A DNA stretch of 64,000 bases from Enterococcus malodoratus ATCC 43197 (GTDB taxonomy: Bacteria; Bacillota; Bacilli; Lactobacillales; Enterococcaceae): positions 248,001 to 312,000 of the forward strand of contig NZ_KE136484.1 of assembly GCF_000407185.1 (NCBI RefSeq), given 5' to 3'. Positions 53,708-64,000 of this stretch are shown here, piece after piece. Position 1 is the first letter of the stretch, and the number at the start of each line of letters is the position of its first letter. Below the pieces are notes generated by a model, which saw only the letters and a program-made list of their open reading frames with translations, was not told the origin of the DNA and searched no databases. The translations under genes and the position numbers were made by a program.

Positions 53708-54430
53708 ATGTCAGGACATAGTAAATGGAACAATATTCAAGGACGAAAAAATGCTCAAGATGCGAAAAGAGGAAAAATCTTTCAAAAGATGTCACGAGAA
53801 ATTTACATGGCGGCCAAGGCCGGGGGTCCTGACCCTAGTACGAATCCTGCACTGCGACTAATGATCGATAAGGCTAAATCAGCTAACATGCCGAATGACA
53901 ATGTGGATCGAGCAATCAAAAAGGCGACCTCGGCGGGTGAAAGTGAACACTATGATGAAATTACTTATGAAGGTTATGGGCCTGGCGGTGTGGCCATCTT
54001 AGTTCATACGCTAACTGATAATCGTAATCGAACAGCGACAAATGTTCGGGTGGCTTTTTCGCGTAATGGTGGAAATCTTGGAGAGACAGGATCAGTCAAT
54101 TACATGTTTGACCGTAAAGGCTATATCGCGATCGAACGAGAAGGATTATCTGTAGATGAGGATACGATGTTTGAGAAGGTGCTAGAAGCTGGTGCGGAGG
54201 ATATGGAAATTCTACCAGAGGTTTTTGAGATTTATACCGCTGCAGACGACTTTGTCAGTGTGAGAGATCAGTTGGAAGCAGATGGATTTAAATTAGCACA
54301 AGCGGAGTTAACGATGATACCTCAAACGACTGTTAGTCTCGATAAAGATCAGCAAGAGAAACTTGATCATTTGGTTGATAAATTAGAGGATGACGATGAC
54401 GTCTCAGAAGTATTTACTTCAGCAGAATAA
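53708..54430 (+). CDS. yebC: YebC/PmpR-family translation or transcription factor
   Basis: 240 residues. ATG 53708 is chosen (GGAGG 8 bp upstream, [20 protein letters not shown] start). Conserved stretches are [20 protein letters not shown] and [14 protein letters not shown]. The family was first described as transcription factors, and newer work links it to translation of proline stretches. It ends at a bidirectional terminator shared with the Ldt gene. Confidence 0.95.
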   Translation: MSGHSKWNNIQGRKNAQDAKRGKIFQKMSREIYMAAKAGGPDPSTNPALRLMIDKAKSANMPNDNVDRAIKKATSAGESEHYDEITYEGYGPGGVAILVHTLTDNRNRTATNVRVAFSRNGGNLGETGSVNYMFDRKGYIAIEREGLSVDEDTMFEKVLEAGAEDMEILPEVFEIYTAADDFVSVRDQLEADGFKLAQAELTMIPQTTVSLDKDQQEKLDHLVDKLEDDDDVSEVFTSAE

Positions 54431-54433
54431 ATA

Positions 54434-54466
54434 AAAAAACCAGCGAAAATTTCGCTGGTTTTTAAT
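54434..54466. terminator. Bidirectional terminator between yebC and the Ldt gene
   Basis: AAAAACCAGCGAAA and TTTCGCTGGTTTTT form the stem with A and T runs on both sides. Confidence 0.9.
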
Positions 54467-54469
54467 TTG

Positions 54470-55876
54470 TTAAAAAACTAATACTGGTGTACCGACTTCA
54501 ACCATTTCAAAGAGTCTTGACATGACGTCTGGAGGTGTATTCACACATCCGTGAGAACCACGAGTCTTCCAAAGTTCGCCGCCATAAGCAGGCTGCCAAT
54601 CAGAATCGTGAAGTCCAACGCCAGTCCAATCAATCGGCATCCAGTATTTAACTGGGCTCGCATAGTCACTGCCGTCATCATTTTTTCCTTTTAAGGTTTT
54701 GTTGGTTTCTTTAGACCAAACATAATCAACACCGGCTGGAGTTGGTGAACTTGGTTTTCCGCTGACGATGTCTGTTTCTAAAGCAACTTTACCATCTTTG
54801 TAATACCACATATGTTGGTTTTGTAAATCCACTTCAATATAAGTTTTATCAATTAAAGGTTTGTCAGCAGTTGTCGCACCAGTAACAATTGGTGAACGAG
54901 TGAAGTCTTTGCCTTCCAAAATTTGTTTGGTTAGTGCTTCGACCTCTGCTGATGTGTTGATCGTCCAACTATAAGTACCGGCTGGAACAGAAACTTTTCC
55001 GCGGCGAGTACTGTTAAAATCAGTAGGTTTTGAGCTGGTATTGTATTTCTCGCCCAGACCAGAAACATAAGCACTTACTTTTTCCTGATCAAGAGACATC
55101 GTACCATTGTCATCGACTAACCAATCATTGATGTCAGATGAAGGGATCTGAAAGTTTTCTCCATCAATACTGTAATTCGCTTTGATTTTTACTACAGCAT
55201 TCATCTTTTCCATCGTCTTTTTCAAATCAGCATCATTTTTGGTGATAGTTGGTTTAGCAAGATAATTATCAAAGTTAATTGACTGTTTGCCTGTTTTTGC
55301 AGCTTCTTGAAAAGCCTTCACAGCAGCATCAACATCGATCGTGTTCCCCTGTTTTTCAGGAGTGATCTCAAAACCATCATTTGTACGAGAAACTTTAGCG
55401 TTTTCTGTAGCTGTTCTAGTTGTGTTTGCTTGAGTAATCTCTGCTCGTACTGCTTCGCCAACGGCATTTAGTTTGCTTTCATCCAAGGTGTTTCCATCAA
55501 CGTCTTTTGTGTCCGCTGCAGAAACCAATTGCATGCCCCAGCTAAATGGGTTCTGTTTTTTCTGCATTGCTTTTAAACCAGCTTGATAATCATTTTGCCA
55601 GCCTAAATCTTTGCGATTGATCTCTTTCCAATTTTTATCATCGATCTTAATTAGGAAAGGTGAATCTGTCAGTTCACGGGTAATTTTTCGATTTGCTTCG
55701 CTCACTGTCAAATTATCGATCTTCACGCCATTAACCACCGTGTTTGGTAGGAACCTTTGAGCGTAATATGTACTGCGGAAGGCGTATCCGCCAATTAAAA
55801 CTACCAATAAACCTAAGACAACGATCACACCGATTCGCGTTCGGCCACGAGAATTTCTTCTTTCATTTCTTGTCAT
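54470..55876 (-). CDS. L,D-transpeptidase (YkuD) with PG-binding domain
   Basis: 468 residues from ATG 55876 (GAGGAG 8 bp upstream on the minus strand). A basic start and one membrane helix (about 14-33) anchor it outside. The middle holds two PG_binding_4-type repeats. The C-terminal YkuD domain has GLHDSDWQPAYGG and SHGCVN (catalytic Cys). L,D-transpeptidases make 3-3 crosslinks that resist most beta-lactams. This architecture matches the enterococcal Ldt_fm-type enzyme. Confidence 0.93.
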   Translation of the reverse strand: MTRNERRNSRGRTRIGVIVVLGLLVVLIGGYAFRSTYYAQRFLPNTVVNGVKIDNLTVSEANRKITRELTDSPFLIKIDDKNWKEINRKDLGWQNDYQAGLKAMQKKQNPFSWGMQLVSAADTKDVDGNTLDESKLNAVGEAVRAEITQANTTRTATENAKVSRTNDGFEITPEKQGNTIDVDAAVKAFQEAAKTGKQSINFDNYLAKPTITKNDADLKKTMEKMNAVVKIKANYSIDGENFQIPSSDINDWLVDDNGTMSLDQEKVSAYVSGLGEKYNTSSKPTDFNSTRRGKVSVPAGTYSWTINTSAEVEALTKQILEGKDFTRSPIVTGATTADKPLIDKTYIEVDLQNQHMWYYKDGKVALETDIVSGKPSSPTPAGVDYVWSKETNKTLKGKNDDGSDYASPVKYWMPIDWTGVGLHDSDWQPAYGGELWKTRGSHGCVNTPPDVMSRLFEMVEVGTPVLVF

Positions 55877-56033
55877 CGAAATAACTCCTCATTGCTTTTC
55901 TGTATTTGGTTTCATTAATTATCGAAGTGTATCTATTAAAAAGTAGTCGATTATTCAAAATGATATACCGAATATAAATATACCATAGAATGGCTGAAAT
56001 ACGAGTGATATGTTTTGAAATGTTAGTAAATAT

Positions 56034-56071
56034 TAAAAAAACCGCAAAGAATAAAAATATTCTTTGCGGTT
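56034..56071 (-). terminator. ldh terminator
   Basis: ACCGCAAAGAATA (56041-56053) and TATTCTTTGCGGT (56058-56070) pair perfectly. On the minus strand a T run (complement of 56034-56040) follows. Confidence 0.92.
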
Positions 56072-56081
56072 AAGAAAAAGT

Positions 56082-57080
<999 letters not shown>

Positions 57081-57100
57081 CTATTTGTTTTTCCAGTGGA

Positions 57101-57130
57101 ATGATACCATTAATTAATGAAACTTGTCAC
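57101..57130 (-). promoter_or_regulatory. Probable ldh promoter
   Basis: Minus-strand GTGACA (57130-57125) and TATCAT (57106-57101) with an 18-bp spacer, about 40 bp before the ldh start. The rest of the 358-bp divergent gap up to pth holds the pth promoter and leader hairpin and no gene. Confidence 0.5.
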
Positions 57131-57292
57131 GTAGTTTACTCATTAATAATACAGTTATTTTTGCTGTTTCAGAAGAAAACGCTTCATGTGTGAACAGCTC
57201 AAGAGGCTGGTACTATAAACTTTTTTCAAAAATAACAGAAACTTAAGAGAGACTTAAAGCACTGAAAACGGTCACTACAGGTTAGTTTGTGT

Positions 57293-57341
57293 TATACTGT
57301 ATAAAGAAAATTTTGGACTGGGTAGTCATTTGACTATCCAG
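57293..57341 (+). promoter_or_regulatory. pth-mfd promoter -10 and leader hairpin
   Basis: TATACT at 57293-57298 is a good -10, with only a weak -35. In the leader, CTGGGTAGTCA (57318-57328) pairs with TGACTATCCAG (57331-57341, one G-U) around a 2-nt loop, followed by CATTTTG. It could be a weak terminator/attenuator or a stabilising structure. Confidence 0.5.
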
Positions 57342-57420
57342 CATTTTGTCATGCAGATGAACGTGGAATAAACTTCAATACAAGAATAACTTTTATATAG
57401 AAAAACGAGGCGGTAATACA

Positions 57421-57978
57421 ATGAAAATGATCGTAGGTCTTGGGAATCCAGGAAAAAAATATGAAAACACAAAGCACAATGCGGGTTTTATGGTTGTGGA
57501 TCTTTTAGCGAAGGAACATGGAGCGATTTTTAAGAAAAATACTTTTGAAGCAGAAGTAGCGGATTATTTTGTCAAAGGTGAGAAAATACTATTAGTGAAG
57601 CCGATGACTTTTATGAATGAATCAGGGCGAGCTGTAGGTCCGTTGATGACGTACTTTGGTATTGATTTGGAAGAATTAGTCATAGTCGCTGATGACCTGG
57701 ATATGGAGCTGGGAAAACTGCGTCTAAGACAAAAAGGCAGTGCCGGTGGTCATAATGGATTAAAAAGTATTATCTCTCATATTGGAACGCAGGAATTTGA
57801 TCGGATAAAAATCGGCATCGGACGACCAAATGGAAAAACGGTCGTAAACCATGTTTTGAGTACCTTTGGTAAAGATGAAGCCGCGACTATTGCAAACAGT
57901 GTTGCGCGGGCTGCGGATGCAGTGGACGATTTTATTGAAGGAAATGATTTTTTGCAAACAATGAATCGATTTAACTAA
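57421..57978 (+). CDS. pth: Peptidyl-tRNA hydrolase
   Basis: 185 residues. MIVGLGNPGKKYENTKHNAGF (Asn and catalytic His, shown in two parts), KPMTFMNESGRAVG, VADDLDMELGKLRLRQKGSAGGHNGLKSI in its core. It frees tRNA from peptidyl-tRNA dropped by stalled ribosomes and is essential. It opens the pth-mfd-flippase-rqcP-divIC group typical of Firmicutes. Confidence 0.97.
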   Translation: MKMIVGLGNPGKKYENTKHNAGFMVVDLLAKEHGAIFKKNTFEAEVADYFVKGEKILLVKPMTFMNESGRAVGPLMTYFGIDLEELVIVADDLDMELGKLRLRQKGSAGGHNGLKSIISHIGTQEFDRIKIGIGRPNGKTVVNHVLSTFGKDEAATIANSVARAADAVDDFIEGNDFLQTMNRFN

Positions 57979-58083
57979 AGTGCCGAATGACTTTTTTTTA
58001 AAATTTGTTCTACAATGAACGGAAAATGTAACGAACATCTTAGAACAAACCAGTTTTGTGAGTATGGATTAAGGAGTAAAAAG

Positions 58084-61000
58084 ATGAATTTGATTGAATT
58101 TGTAAATCAATTGCCGCTAGTAAAGGAGTGGCAGGCTAAATTAGATGAAAAAGCGAAACGTCAATTGTTGATCGGACTTTCTGGTTCAGCAAAAGCATTA
58201 GTGATGGCGGCGACGCATCAGGCAAGTCAAAAACAGACCGTAATCGTCGTACCTAATCTTTATTACAGCAACCAGTTAGCCGATGAACTGCGACAGATCG
58301 TAGAAGATGTCCATTTGTTTCCAGTGGATGAAGTACTTTCAGCAGAAATGGCATTTGCTTCACCAGAAGCGCGGGCAGAGCGCGTATCAACGCTGCAAGC
58401 ATTGTCTCAAGGAAGATCTGGAATTTACGTTGTGCCGACTGCAGCGTTACGAAAATACTTGCCGACGACGGAGACTTGGACAGCCAATCAATTACATTGG
58501 GAAATCGGCAGTGAAGTTGATTTAGAGAACTTAGCGCAACGTTTAGTTTTGATGGGGTATGAACGACAAACGATGGTTGGCAAACCGGGTGAATTCAGTA
58601 TGAGAGGAAGCATTGTCGATATTTACCCGTTGACGACAGAATACCCGGTCCGGGTTGAACTTTTTGATGTGGAAGTAGATTCACTACGTTATTTCGAACC
58701 GGAAACGCAACGCTCGGTAGAAAATCTGAATGACGTTTGGATTACACCAACCACAGATTTAGTTTTTTCTGAAGAGGATTTGAAACAAGGGGCAATAAAA
58801 GTAAATCAGCTTTTACAAAATCGTTTGGCGGTCACAAAAGAGAAAGAGGACTATAATTTCTTAAATGACTATTTTGGCCAATTAATTGCTTCTTGGGAAG
58901 ATGGAATTCCAACAGAGCAAGCAAAATATTATACTGACTTATTATATGAAAAAAAAGTTTCATTATTGGACTACTTTACTAATGATAGCCTGTTGTTTGT
59001 CGATGATTATCCGCGCATGATGGAGACACATCGTGAGATGGAGCGGGAAGAAGCAGAATGGCATACACAAAAAATTGAAGAAATGCGTGTCTTTTCTGAA
59101 CAGACTTTTGGTATGAATGCTCAAGACCTAATTAAAAAGTCCAAACTAGCTACCAGCTTTTTTTCGTTATTCCAAAAAGGGATGGGAAATCTGCGCTTCG
59201 AGGCGATTCATAATTTTCAATACCGTTCGATGCAGCAGTTTTTCGGACAAATGCCTTTGCTTAAAACGGAAGTTGATCGTTGGCAAAAACAAGAACAAAC
59301 TGTTTTATTCCTTGTATCCGATCAGGAAAGACAAGAAAAACTGACACAGGAATTTCAGGATGCTGAGATTGCAGCAGTTCAAACAACACCGGATGATTTA
59401 TTAGTTGGGCAGACACAGATTGTTTTGGGGAATTTGACGAATGGTTTTGAGCTGCCTCAAGATAAATTGGTCATAGTAACCGAACGAGAGATTTTCCAAA
59501 AGGTTACAAAAAAGCGTGCTCGACGTCAAACCATCTCTAATGCGGAACGCTTAAAGAGCTATAATGAGTTAAAAACAGGCGATTATGTTGTTCACGCGAA
59601 TCACGGGATCGGGAAATATATTGGCATGGAGACGATTGAGATTGATGGTGTCCATCAAGATTATATGTCCATCTTGTATCAAAAAGACGATAAATTATTC
59701 ATTCCAGTAACACAGTTAAATTTGATCCAAAAATATGTTTCTTCCGAAGCCAAACCACCGAAAATCAATAAACTTGGCGGAAGCGAATGGACCAAAACCA
59801 AGAGCAAAGTTTCAAAAAGAATTGAAGACATTGCCGACGATTTAATCGAGCTGTATGCCAAGCGTGAAGCTGAACGCGGGTATGCTTTTGGTCCCGACGA
59901 CGAATATCAAAAAGAATTTGAAGATGCTTTTCCATATACCGAAACGGATGATCAGCTGCGGAGTACGGCTGAGATCAAGCATGATATGGAAAAGACTCGC
60001 CCGATGGACCGCTTGTTGGTAGGAGATGTCGGTTTCGGTAAAACCGAAGTAGCTTTACGGGCAGCATTCAAAGCAATCAAAGAAAATAAACAAGTTGCTT
60101 TTCTTGTGCCAACGACGATTTTGGCTCAACAGCATTTTGATACGATGACGGAACGTTTTGAAAACTTTCCGGTCAATGTCGCGATGTTGAGCCGTTTCCG
60201 TACGAAGAAACAGCAGAACGAAACGATTGAAAAAATTCGTACTGGACAGGTCGATATTGTAGTTGGAACTCATCGACTCTTGTCGCAAGATTTGCAGTTT
60301 GCTGATTTAGGCTTATTAGTTATTGATGAAGAACAACGATTTGGTGTAAAACACAAAGAGCGCTTGAAGCAATTACGCTCGCAAGTAGATGTATTGACCT
60401 TAACAGCAACACCGATTCCTCGGACGCTGCATATGTCAATGTTGGGTGTGCGTGATTTATCTGTGATCGAAACTCCGCCGGAAAATCGTTATCCGATTCA
60501 AACCTATGTGATGGAGACGAATCCAGGCGCAATCCGGGAAGCTATCGAACGAGAAATGGCACGTGGCGGTCAAGCCTTCTATCTTTATAATCGAGTAGAG
60601 ACGATTGAACGAAAAGTTGAAGAATTGCAGATGCTAGTACCTGATGCCAAAATTGGATTTGCTCATGGCCAAATGACAGAAGTTCAGTTAGAAAATACCT
60701 TAATGGATTTTATTGATGGTCAATACGATATTTTAGTTACTACTACAATTATTGAAACGGGAGTGGATATTCCTAATGTCAATACATTGTTTGTTGAAAA
60801 TGCGGACTATATGGGATTATCGACGTTATACCAATTGCGTGGACGTGTAGGTCGAAGCAATCGAATCGCCTATGCTTACTTCATGTACGAGCCGCAAAAA
60901 ATTCTAAATGAGGTCAGTGAAAAACGACTACAAGCTATTAAGGACTTCACAGAATTAGGATCTGGTTTCAAGATCGCGATGCGAGATTTGTCAATCCGCG

Positions 61001-61596
61001 GTGCGGGAAATCTTTTAGGTGCCCAACAGCATGGATTTATTGATGCGGTCGGATTTGATATGTATTCTCAAATGCTATCTGAAGCAGTTGACCGTAAGCA
61101 AGGAAAAAATACGCAAGTCGAGCGAACTTCAGTAGAGATCAATTTAGGAATTGACGCGTATATTCCGGGAACCTACATTGAGGACGAACGACAAAAAATT
61201 GAAATCTATAAGCGGATTCGTGAGTTAGAAAGTACGGAGATGCTGGATGAAGTAGAGGCCGATTTAGTCGATCGTTTTGGAGACTATCCTGACGAAGTGG
61301 CCAACTTGCTGAATGTCGGACAAATCAAAATGGATGGCGATCGTGCCTTAGTTGAAAGTATCGTGAAACGTCAGCAGCAAATTGTGTTGACGTTAAGTAA
61401 GGTCGGTACTAAAGCCTATAAAGTTGAACAGCTTTTTGAAGCCTTGAGTGCAACGAAGATGAAAGCAACCTTAGGTGTCGAAAAGGATAAAATGGTCATC
61501 AAACTAACTATTGGGAAAACAATGGACGAGGCAGTCTGGTTACGAGAAATTAGCTTGTTTGTACGTGCATTGCGAAAACAAAAATACAAAGAATAG
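58084..61596 (+). CDS. mfd: Transcription-repair coupling factor Mfd
   Basis: 1170 residues from ATG 58084 (AAGGAG upstream), not the earlier in-frame ATG at 58015. UvrB-like N-terminal domains (SGSAKALVMAATH), the RNA polymerase-interacting CarD-like domain near residue 500 (GDYVVHANHGIGKYIGMETI), the translocase with Walker A GDVGFGKTEVALRAAFKA and LVIDEEQRFGVKHKE, TRG motif LRGRVGRSNRIAYAY, and the C-terminal UvrA-blocking domain. It removes stalled polymerase and recruits UvrA. Confidence 0.98.
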   Translation: MNLIEFVNQLPLVKEWQAKLDEKAKRQLLIGLSGSAKALVMAATHQASQKQTVIVVPNLYYSNQLADELRQIVEDVHLFPVDEVLSAEMAFASPEARAERVSTLQALSQGRSGIYVVPTAALRKYLPTTETWTANQLHWEIGSEVDLENLAQRLVLMGYERQTMVGKPGEFSMRGSIVDIYPLTTEYPVRVELFDVEVDSLRYFEPETQRSVENLNDVWITPTTDLVFSEEDLKQGAIKVNQLLQNRLAVTKEKEDYNFLNDYFGQLIASWEDGIPTEQAKYYTDLLYEKKVSLLDYFTNDSLLFVDDYPRMMETHREMEREEAEWHTQKIEEMRVFSEQTFGMNAQDLIKKSKLATSFFSLFQKGMGNLRFEAIHNFQYRSMQQFFGQMPLLKTEVDRWQKQEQTVLFLVSDQERQEKLTQEFQDAEIAAVQTTPDDLLVGQTQIVLGNLTNGFELPQDKLVIVTEREIFQKVTKKRARRQTISNAERLKSYNELKTGDYVVHANHGIGKYIGMETIEIDGVHQDYMSILYQKDDKLFIPVTQLNLIQKYVSSEAKPPKINKLGGSEWTKTKSKVSKRIEDIADDLIELYAKREAERGYAFGPDDEYQKEFEDAFPYTETDDQLRSTAEIKHDMEKTRPMDRLLVGDVGFGKTEVALRAAFKAIKENKQVAFLVPTTILAQQHFDTMTERFENFPVNVAMLSRFRTKKQQNETIEKIRTGQVDIVVGTHRLLSQDLQFADLGLLVIDEEQRFGVKHKERLKQLRSQVDVLTLTATPIPRTLHMSMLGVRDLSVIETPPENRYPIQTYVMETNPGAIREAIEREMARGGQAFYLYNRVETIERKVEELQMLVPDAKIGFAHGQMTEVQLENTLMDFIDGQYDILVTTTIIETGVDIPNVNTLFVENADYMGLSTLYQLRGRVGRSNRIAYAYFMYEPQKILNEVSEKRLQAIKDFTELGSGFKIAMRDLSIRGAGNLLGAQQHGFIDAVGFDMYSQMLSEAVDRKQGKNTQVERTSVEINLGIDAYIPGTYIEDERQKIEIYKRIRELESTEMLDEVEADLVDRFGDYPDEVANLLNVGQIKMDGDRALVESIVKRQQQIVLTLSKVGTKAYKVEQLFEALSATKMKATLGVEKDKMVIKLTIGKTMDEAVWLREISLFVRALRKQKYKE

Positions 61597-63198
61597 GTGG
61601 TGGAGGCGCTGGCGAATAAAGAAATGCGAGTCATGATGCAAGGTGCCTTCGTCTTGACTGCGGCATCATTTGTCGCAAAATTATTGAGCGCGGTTTATCG
61701 TGTCCCTTATCAAAATTTTGCCGGTGATGAAGGCTTCTATGTGTATCAACAAGTTTATCCGATTTACGGTATCGCTATGACGTTGGCTTTGTCAGGCCTA
61801 CCCCAATTTATTTCAAAATATGTAGCAGAGCAGCAAGAACCTCGTGATCAACGCCAGGCACTGGATGAATTATTTCCACTGATCAGTGGTTTTGGACTGA
61901 TTTTATGGGCATTGTGTTTCTTCTCTGCACAACCGATGGCAAACTGGATGGGTGACGGCAACCTCGCTCCCTTAATTCGGATTGTTTCGTTTACGTTTGT
62001 AATAATGCCGTTTCTATCAATTACACGAGGGGAGTTTCAAGGAAAGCTGTTGATGGTTCCAACTGCTGTATCGCAAGTTGTTGAGCAAATAATTCGCGTC
62101 GGAGTGATTGTTATTGCCGCCTGGTCATTCAGACAATTTGGCTGGGATGTTTATCACACAGGGACAGTAGCGATGTCAGGTGCCTTGGTTGGCGGAATTG
62201 CGGCAGTCCTTGTCTTGTGGTACTATCGCCGAAAAGTTTTAGGAACTAGCCTTACATTAAAAGTGCCCACACTCGGAGAAAATCCGCTAGCTTTGGGAAA
62301 ACGTTTGGCGCTTGAAGGCGGATTGATGACGATTTATAGCGGATTGTTGATTTTATTTCAATTGATTGATTCTTTTACCGTTAAAAAAGCGTTAGTTGAT
62401 TTTGGCTTGAATGAACATGGAGCAAAGTTGGCTAAGGGAATTTATGATCGGGGACAGCCGCTGGTTCAGTTGGGCCTAGTAGTGGCATTGGCATTGAGTT
62501 CTAGTTTTTTACCGGTATTGACACGCCATTTAATCAATCGTGATCGTGGGATGTTTGTTAAAACAAGTCAAATATTTTTACGATTAACTTGTGGAATCGC
62601 TGCGGTAGCTTCGCTTGGCTTGGCTCTGTTACTGCCTTATGTAAATTATGCGTTGTTCAAGGATTATAAAGGAAGCGGGACACTTGTCTTGTTCGTTTTT
62701 GCGATTTTTTTGATGGCGATGGTGCAGGCGTATCAAAGTATTGCCCAAAGTCAAAATAAATATCGCAGTTCCTTGCAAGCTGCTGGTGTCGGTTTATTTT
62801 TAAAAGTAGTGATTACTGGCGGAATGACAAAACAATTTGGAACAATTGGTGCTAGTCTCTCAACACTGTTAGGATTAGCGGCGGCTTTATTTATCTTGCA
62901 TTTCGCCTGTGATCAAGAAACGCGAAGTTATGGCAGTCAACGTAATTTTATGGGAAAACTTTTTATTTGCTTAATTGGTATGGTAGTAGCCCTCTTATGT
63001 TATTATGGCGGTATCAGTATTATTTTTGGAATGGTTCAAAAAAGAAGTATTGCATTGCTAGCAGCCATTTTTGGTGTGTTGATTGGTGGAAGTGTTTTTA
63101 TAATCTTAGCCATTCAATTACGGTTATTAACAATTCGCGAATGGCTGATGTTGCCATTTGGTAGTAAATTATTGAGAGTAAATTGGAAAAGGAGATAA
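61597..63198 (+). CDS. MurJ/SpoVB-family lipid flippase (polysaccharide biosynthesis protein)
   Basis: 533 residues with about 14 membrane helices. The N-terminal signature MMQGAFVLTAASFVAKLLSA with YRVPYQNFAGDEGFYVYQQV is typical of the YabM/SpoVB/MurJ branch. It probably flips lipid-linked wall precursors. The start is uncertain: GTG 61597 follows the mfd stop directly, but a GGTGGTGGAGG sequence lies inside the reading (61597-61606), so a start further in, such as GTG 61600 or ATG 61624, is possible. Confidence 0.9.
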   Translation: MVEALANKEMRVMMQGAFVLTAASFVAKLLSAVYRVPYQNFAGDEGFYVYQQVYPIYGIAMTLALSGLPQFISKYVAEQQEPRDQRQALDELFPLISGFGLILWALCFFSAQPMANWMGDGNLAPLIRIVSFTFVIMPFLSITRGEFQGKLLMVPTAVSQVVEQIIRVGVIVIAAWSFRQFGWDVYHTGTVAMSGALVGGIAAVLVLWYYRRKVLGTSLTLKVPTLGENPLALGKRLALEGGLMTIYSGLLILFQLIDSFTVKKALVDFGLNEHGAKLAKGIYDRGQPLVQLGLVVALALSSSFLPVLTRHLINRDRGMFVKTSQIFLRLTCGIAAVASLGLALLLPYVNYALFKDYKGSGTLVLFVFAIFLMAMVQAYQSIAQSQNKYRSSLQAAGVGLFLKVVITGGMTKQFGTIGASLSTLLGLAAALFILHFACDQETRSYGSQRNFMGKLFICLIGMVVALLCYYGGISIIFGMVQKRSIALLAAIFGVLIGGSVFIILAIQLRLLTIREWLMLPFGSKLLRVNWKRR

Positions 63199-63201
63199 TT
63201 C

Positions 63202-63471
63202 ATGCGATTAGATAAATTTTTAAAAATTTCACGGATCATAAAACGTCGGCCGGTAGCAAAAGAAGTTGCGGATAAAGGTCGGATTCAAGTCAATGGAAAA
63301 TTAGCAAAATCTTCATCTGATGTAAAAGTCGGAGATGAGTTGAGAATCCAATTTGGAAACAAAGTCCTAGAGGTCGCGGTGGAGGAGCTGCATGAGTCGA
63401 CTAAAAAAGATGACGCAGCGAAAATGTATCGGATTATTAGTGAGACTCGAGTGGAAAATAACGGGAATTAA
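63202..63471 (+). CDS. rqcP: S4-domain RNA-binding protein RqcP
   Basis: 89 residues. It is one S4 domain, [20 protein letters not shown] then [11 protein letters not shown], with a short tail. RqcP works with RqcH and tRNA-Ala to add alanine tails to stalled peptides on 50S subunits. The position between the flippase gene and divIC is the classic yabO place. Confidence 0.95.
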   Translation: MRLDKFLKISRIIKRRPVAKEVADKGRIQVNGKLAKSSSDVKVGDELRIQFGNKVLEVAVEELHESTKKDDAAKMYRIISETRVENNGN

Positions 63472-63483
63472 AGATAATTCAAA

Positions 63484-63512
63484 TAGACAATTATATCCTG
63501 AATTGATATAAT
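63484..63512 (+). promoter_or_regulatory. divIC promoter
   Basis: TAGACA (63484-63489) and TATAAT (63507-63512) with a 17-bp spacer, 33 bp before the start. It allows divIC expression apart from the upstream operon. Confidence 0.7.
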
Positions 63513-63545
63513 AGTAAAGAATTTCATGGTAAGGAGCGAGCTGGA

Positions 63546-63980
63546 ATGAATGAGAACGAGACGCAAAAAGTTGCTTCATTAGATACACCATATGCCAAAG
63601 AGCAATATCGTAAATTTCAAAAGCAACATCGACAATTAATCTTTAAACGTCGTCGTTTAGCAGCGCTTCTTGCAATCGCAGCATTTGCTGCTATTGTCAT
63701 GGGAGTTCAAATCTTCAATGAACAACGTCATTTAAGTGAATTAAAAGAAATCAAAGTCAAAACGGTTGCTGAGTCTGCGAAAGTAGATGATCAGGTGGAT
63801 GGCTTGAGGCAAGACGTGAAATTGTTGAAAGATGATAATTATGTGGCGAAGTTGGCCCGTAGTCGTTTCTATTATTCAAAAGATGGAGAATTGGTTTTTG
63901 TTTTACCAGATTCAGCAAATACGCCTAGCAAAGACAAACAGTCTGCTGACGAAGTTGTAAAGTCCGAAACTGCCAAATAG
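63546..63980 (+). CDS. divIC: Septum formation initiator DivIC (FtsB-like)
   Basis: 144 residues from ATG 63546 (AAGGAGCG upstream). A basic cytosolic part (FKRRRL) precedes one membrane helix (about 38-56). Outside, a coiled coil (LSELKEIKVKTVAESAKVDD and following) ends with the conserved YVAKLARSRFYYSKDGELVF. DivIC pairs with FtsL and DivIB at the septum. The tail is Ser/Lys-rich. Complete within the window. Confidence 0.95.
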   Translation: MNENETQKVASLDTPYAKEQYRKFQKQHRQLIFKRRRLAALLAIAAFAAIVMGVQIFNEQRHLSELKEIKVKTVAESAKVDDQVDGLRQDVKLLKDDNYVAKLARSRFYYSKDGELVFVLPDSANTPSKDKQSADEVVKSETAK

Positions 63981-64000
63981 TTTAAACGCAGTTTTAAAAT

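Overview
The window reads as a chromosomal segment of a low-to-moderate G+C lactic-acid Firmicute, most likely an Enterococcus. The support is a SagA-like NlpC/P60 hydrolase, an enterococcal-type L,D-transpeptidase, an IreK/IreP-type kinase-phosphatase pair behind def-fmt-rsmB, fermentative L-lactate dehydrogenase, and the order pth-mfd-flippase-rqcP-divIC. This assignment rests on gene content and order, not on a database search. No rRNA, tRNA, prophage or CRISPR array was seen.

Left part (1-14.9 kb), mostly accessory or small regulatory units: a truncated diaminopentanoate/dihydrodipicolinate-reductase-like dehydrogenase under a textbook MerR promoter; a VOC protein; two coupled hypothetical proteins sharing a DUF2922-like module; a lipoprotein with tandem rhodanese domains coupled to a VTT/DedA-type membrane protein; a zinc-ribbon DUF975 membrane protein divergent from an XRE regulator/membrane cassette with its own palindromic operator; rpsD with a structured leader; an AlkD-like glycosylase and a HAD phosphatase; a complete IS256-family element with a perfect 8-bp target duplication; and a lipoprotein/TcaA-like envelope operon.

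Middle (14.9-34.8 kb): ymdB-ricA-mutS-mutL-maf, an AgrC/AgrA-type two-component pair with no adjacent agrB/agrD, msrB, a 153-bp tandem duplication, lrgAB followed by an Mga-type regulator, ruvAB, a TetR regulator, a 2-hydroxyacid dehydrogenase, a low-molecular-weight phosphatase, a TPP riboswitch controlling thiT, an unknown protein, and a class A sortase.

Right (35-64 kb), core genes: patatin-like lipase, PC4-like protein, yicC-gmk-rpoZ-priA-def-fmt-rsmB-stp-ireK, rsgA-rpe-thiN, mreCD, sagA, a VanZ-family gene, yebC, an L,D-transpeptidase, ldh, then pth-mfd-flippase-rqcP-divIC. Themes are mismatch and recombination repair (mutSL, ruvAB, priA, mfd), cell-wall synthesis and its control (ireK, mreCD, sagA, Ldt, flippase, divIC), and thiamine salvage (riboswitch-thiT uptake, thiN pyrophosphorylation).

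I did not find an unmistakable new multi-gene system. The most interesting unexplained signals are the rsgA leader with its awkward start codon, a long-arm structured element upstream of rpe, the tandem repeat with a conserved minus-strand reading frame, the 15-bp inverted repeat before the sortase, the orphan Agr-type pair with its small partner, and the TPP expression platform whose terminator contains the ribosome binding site.
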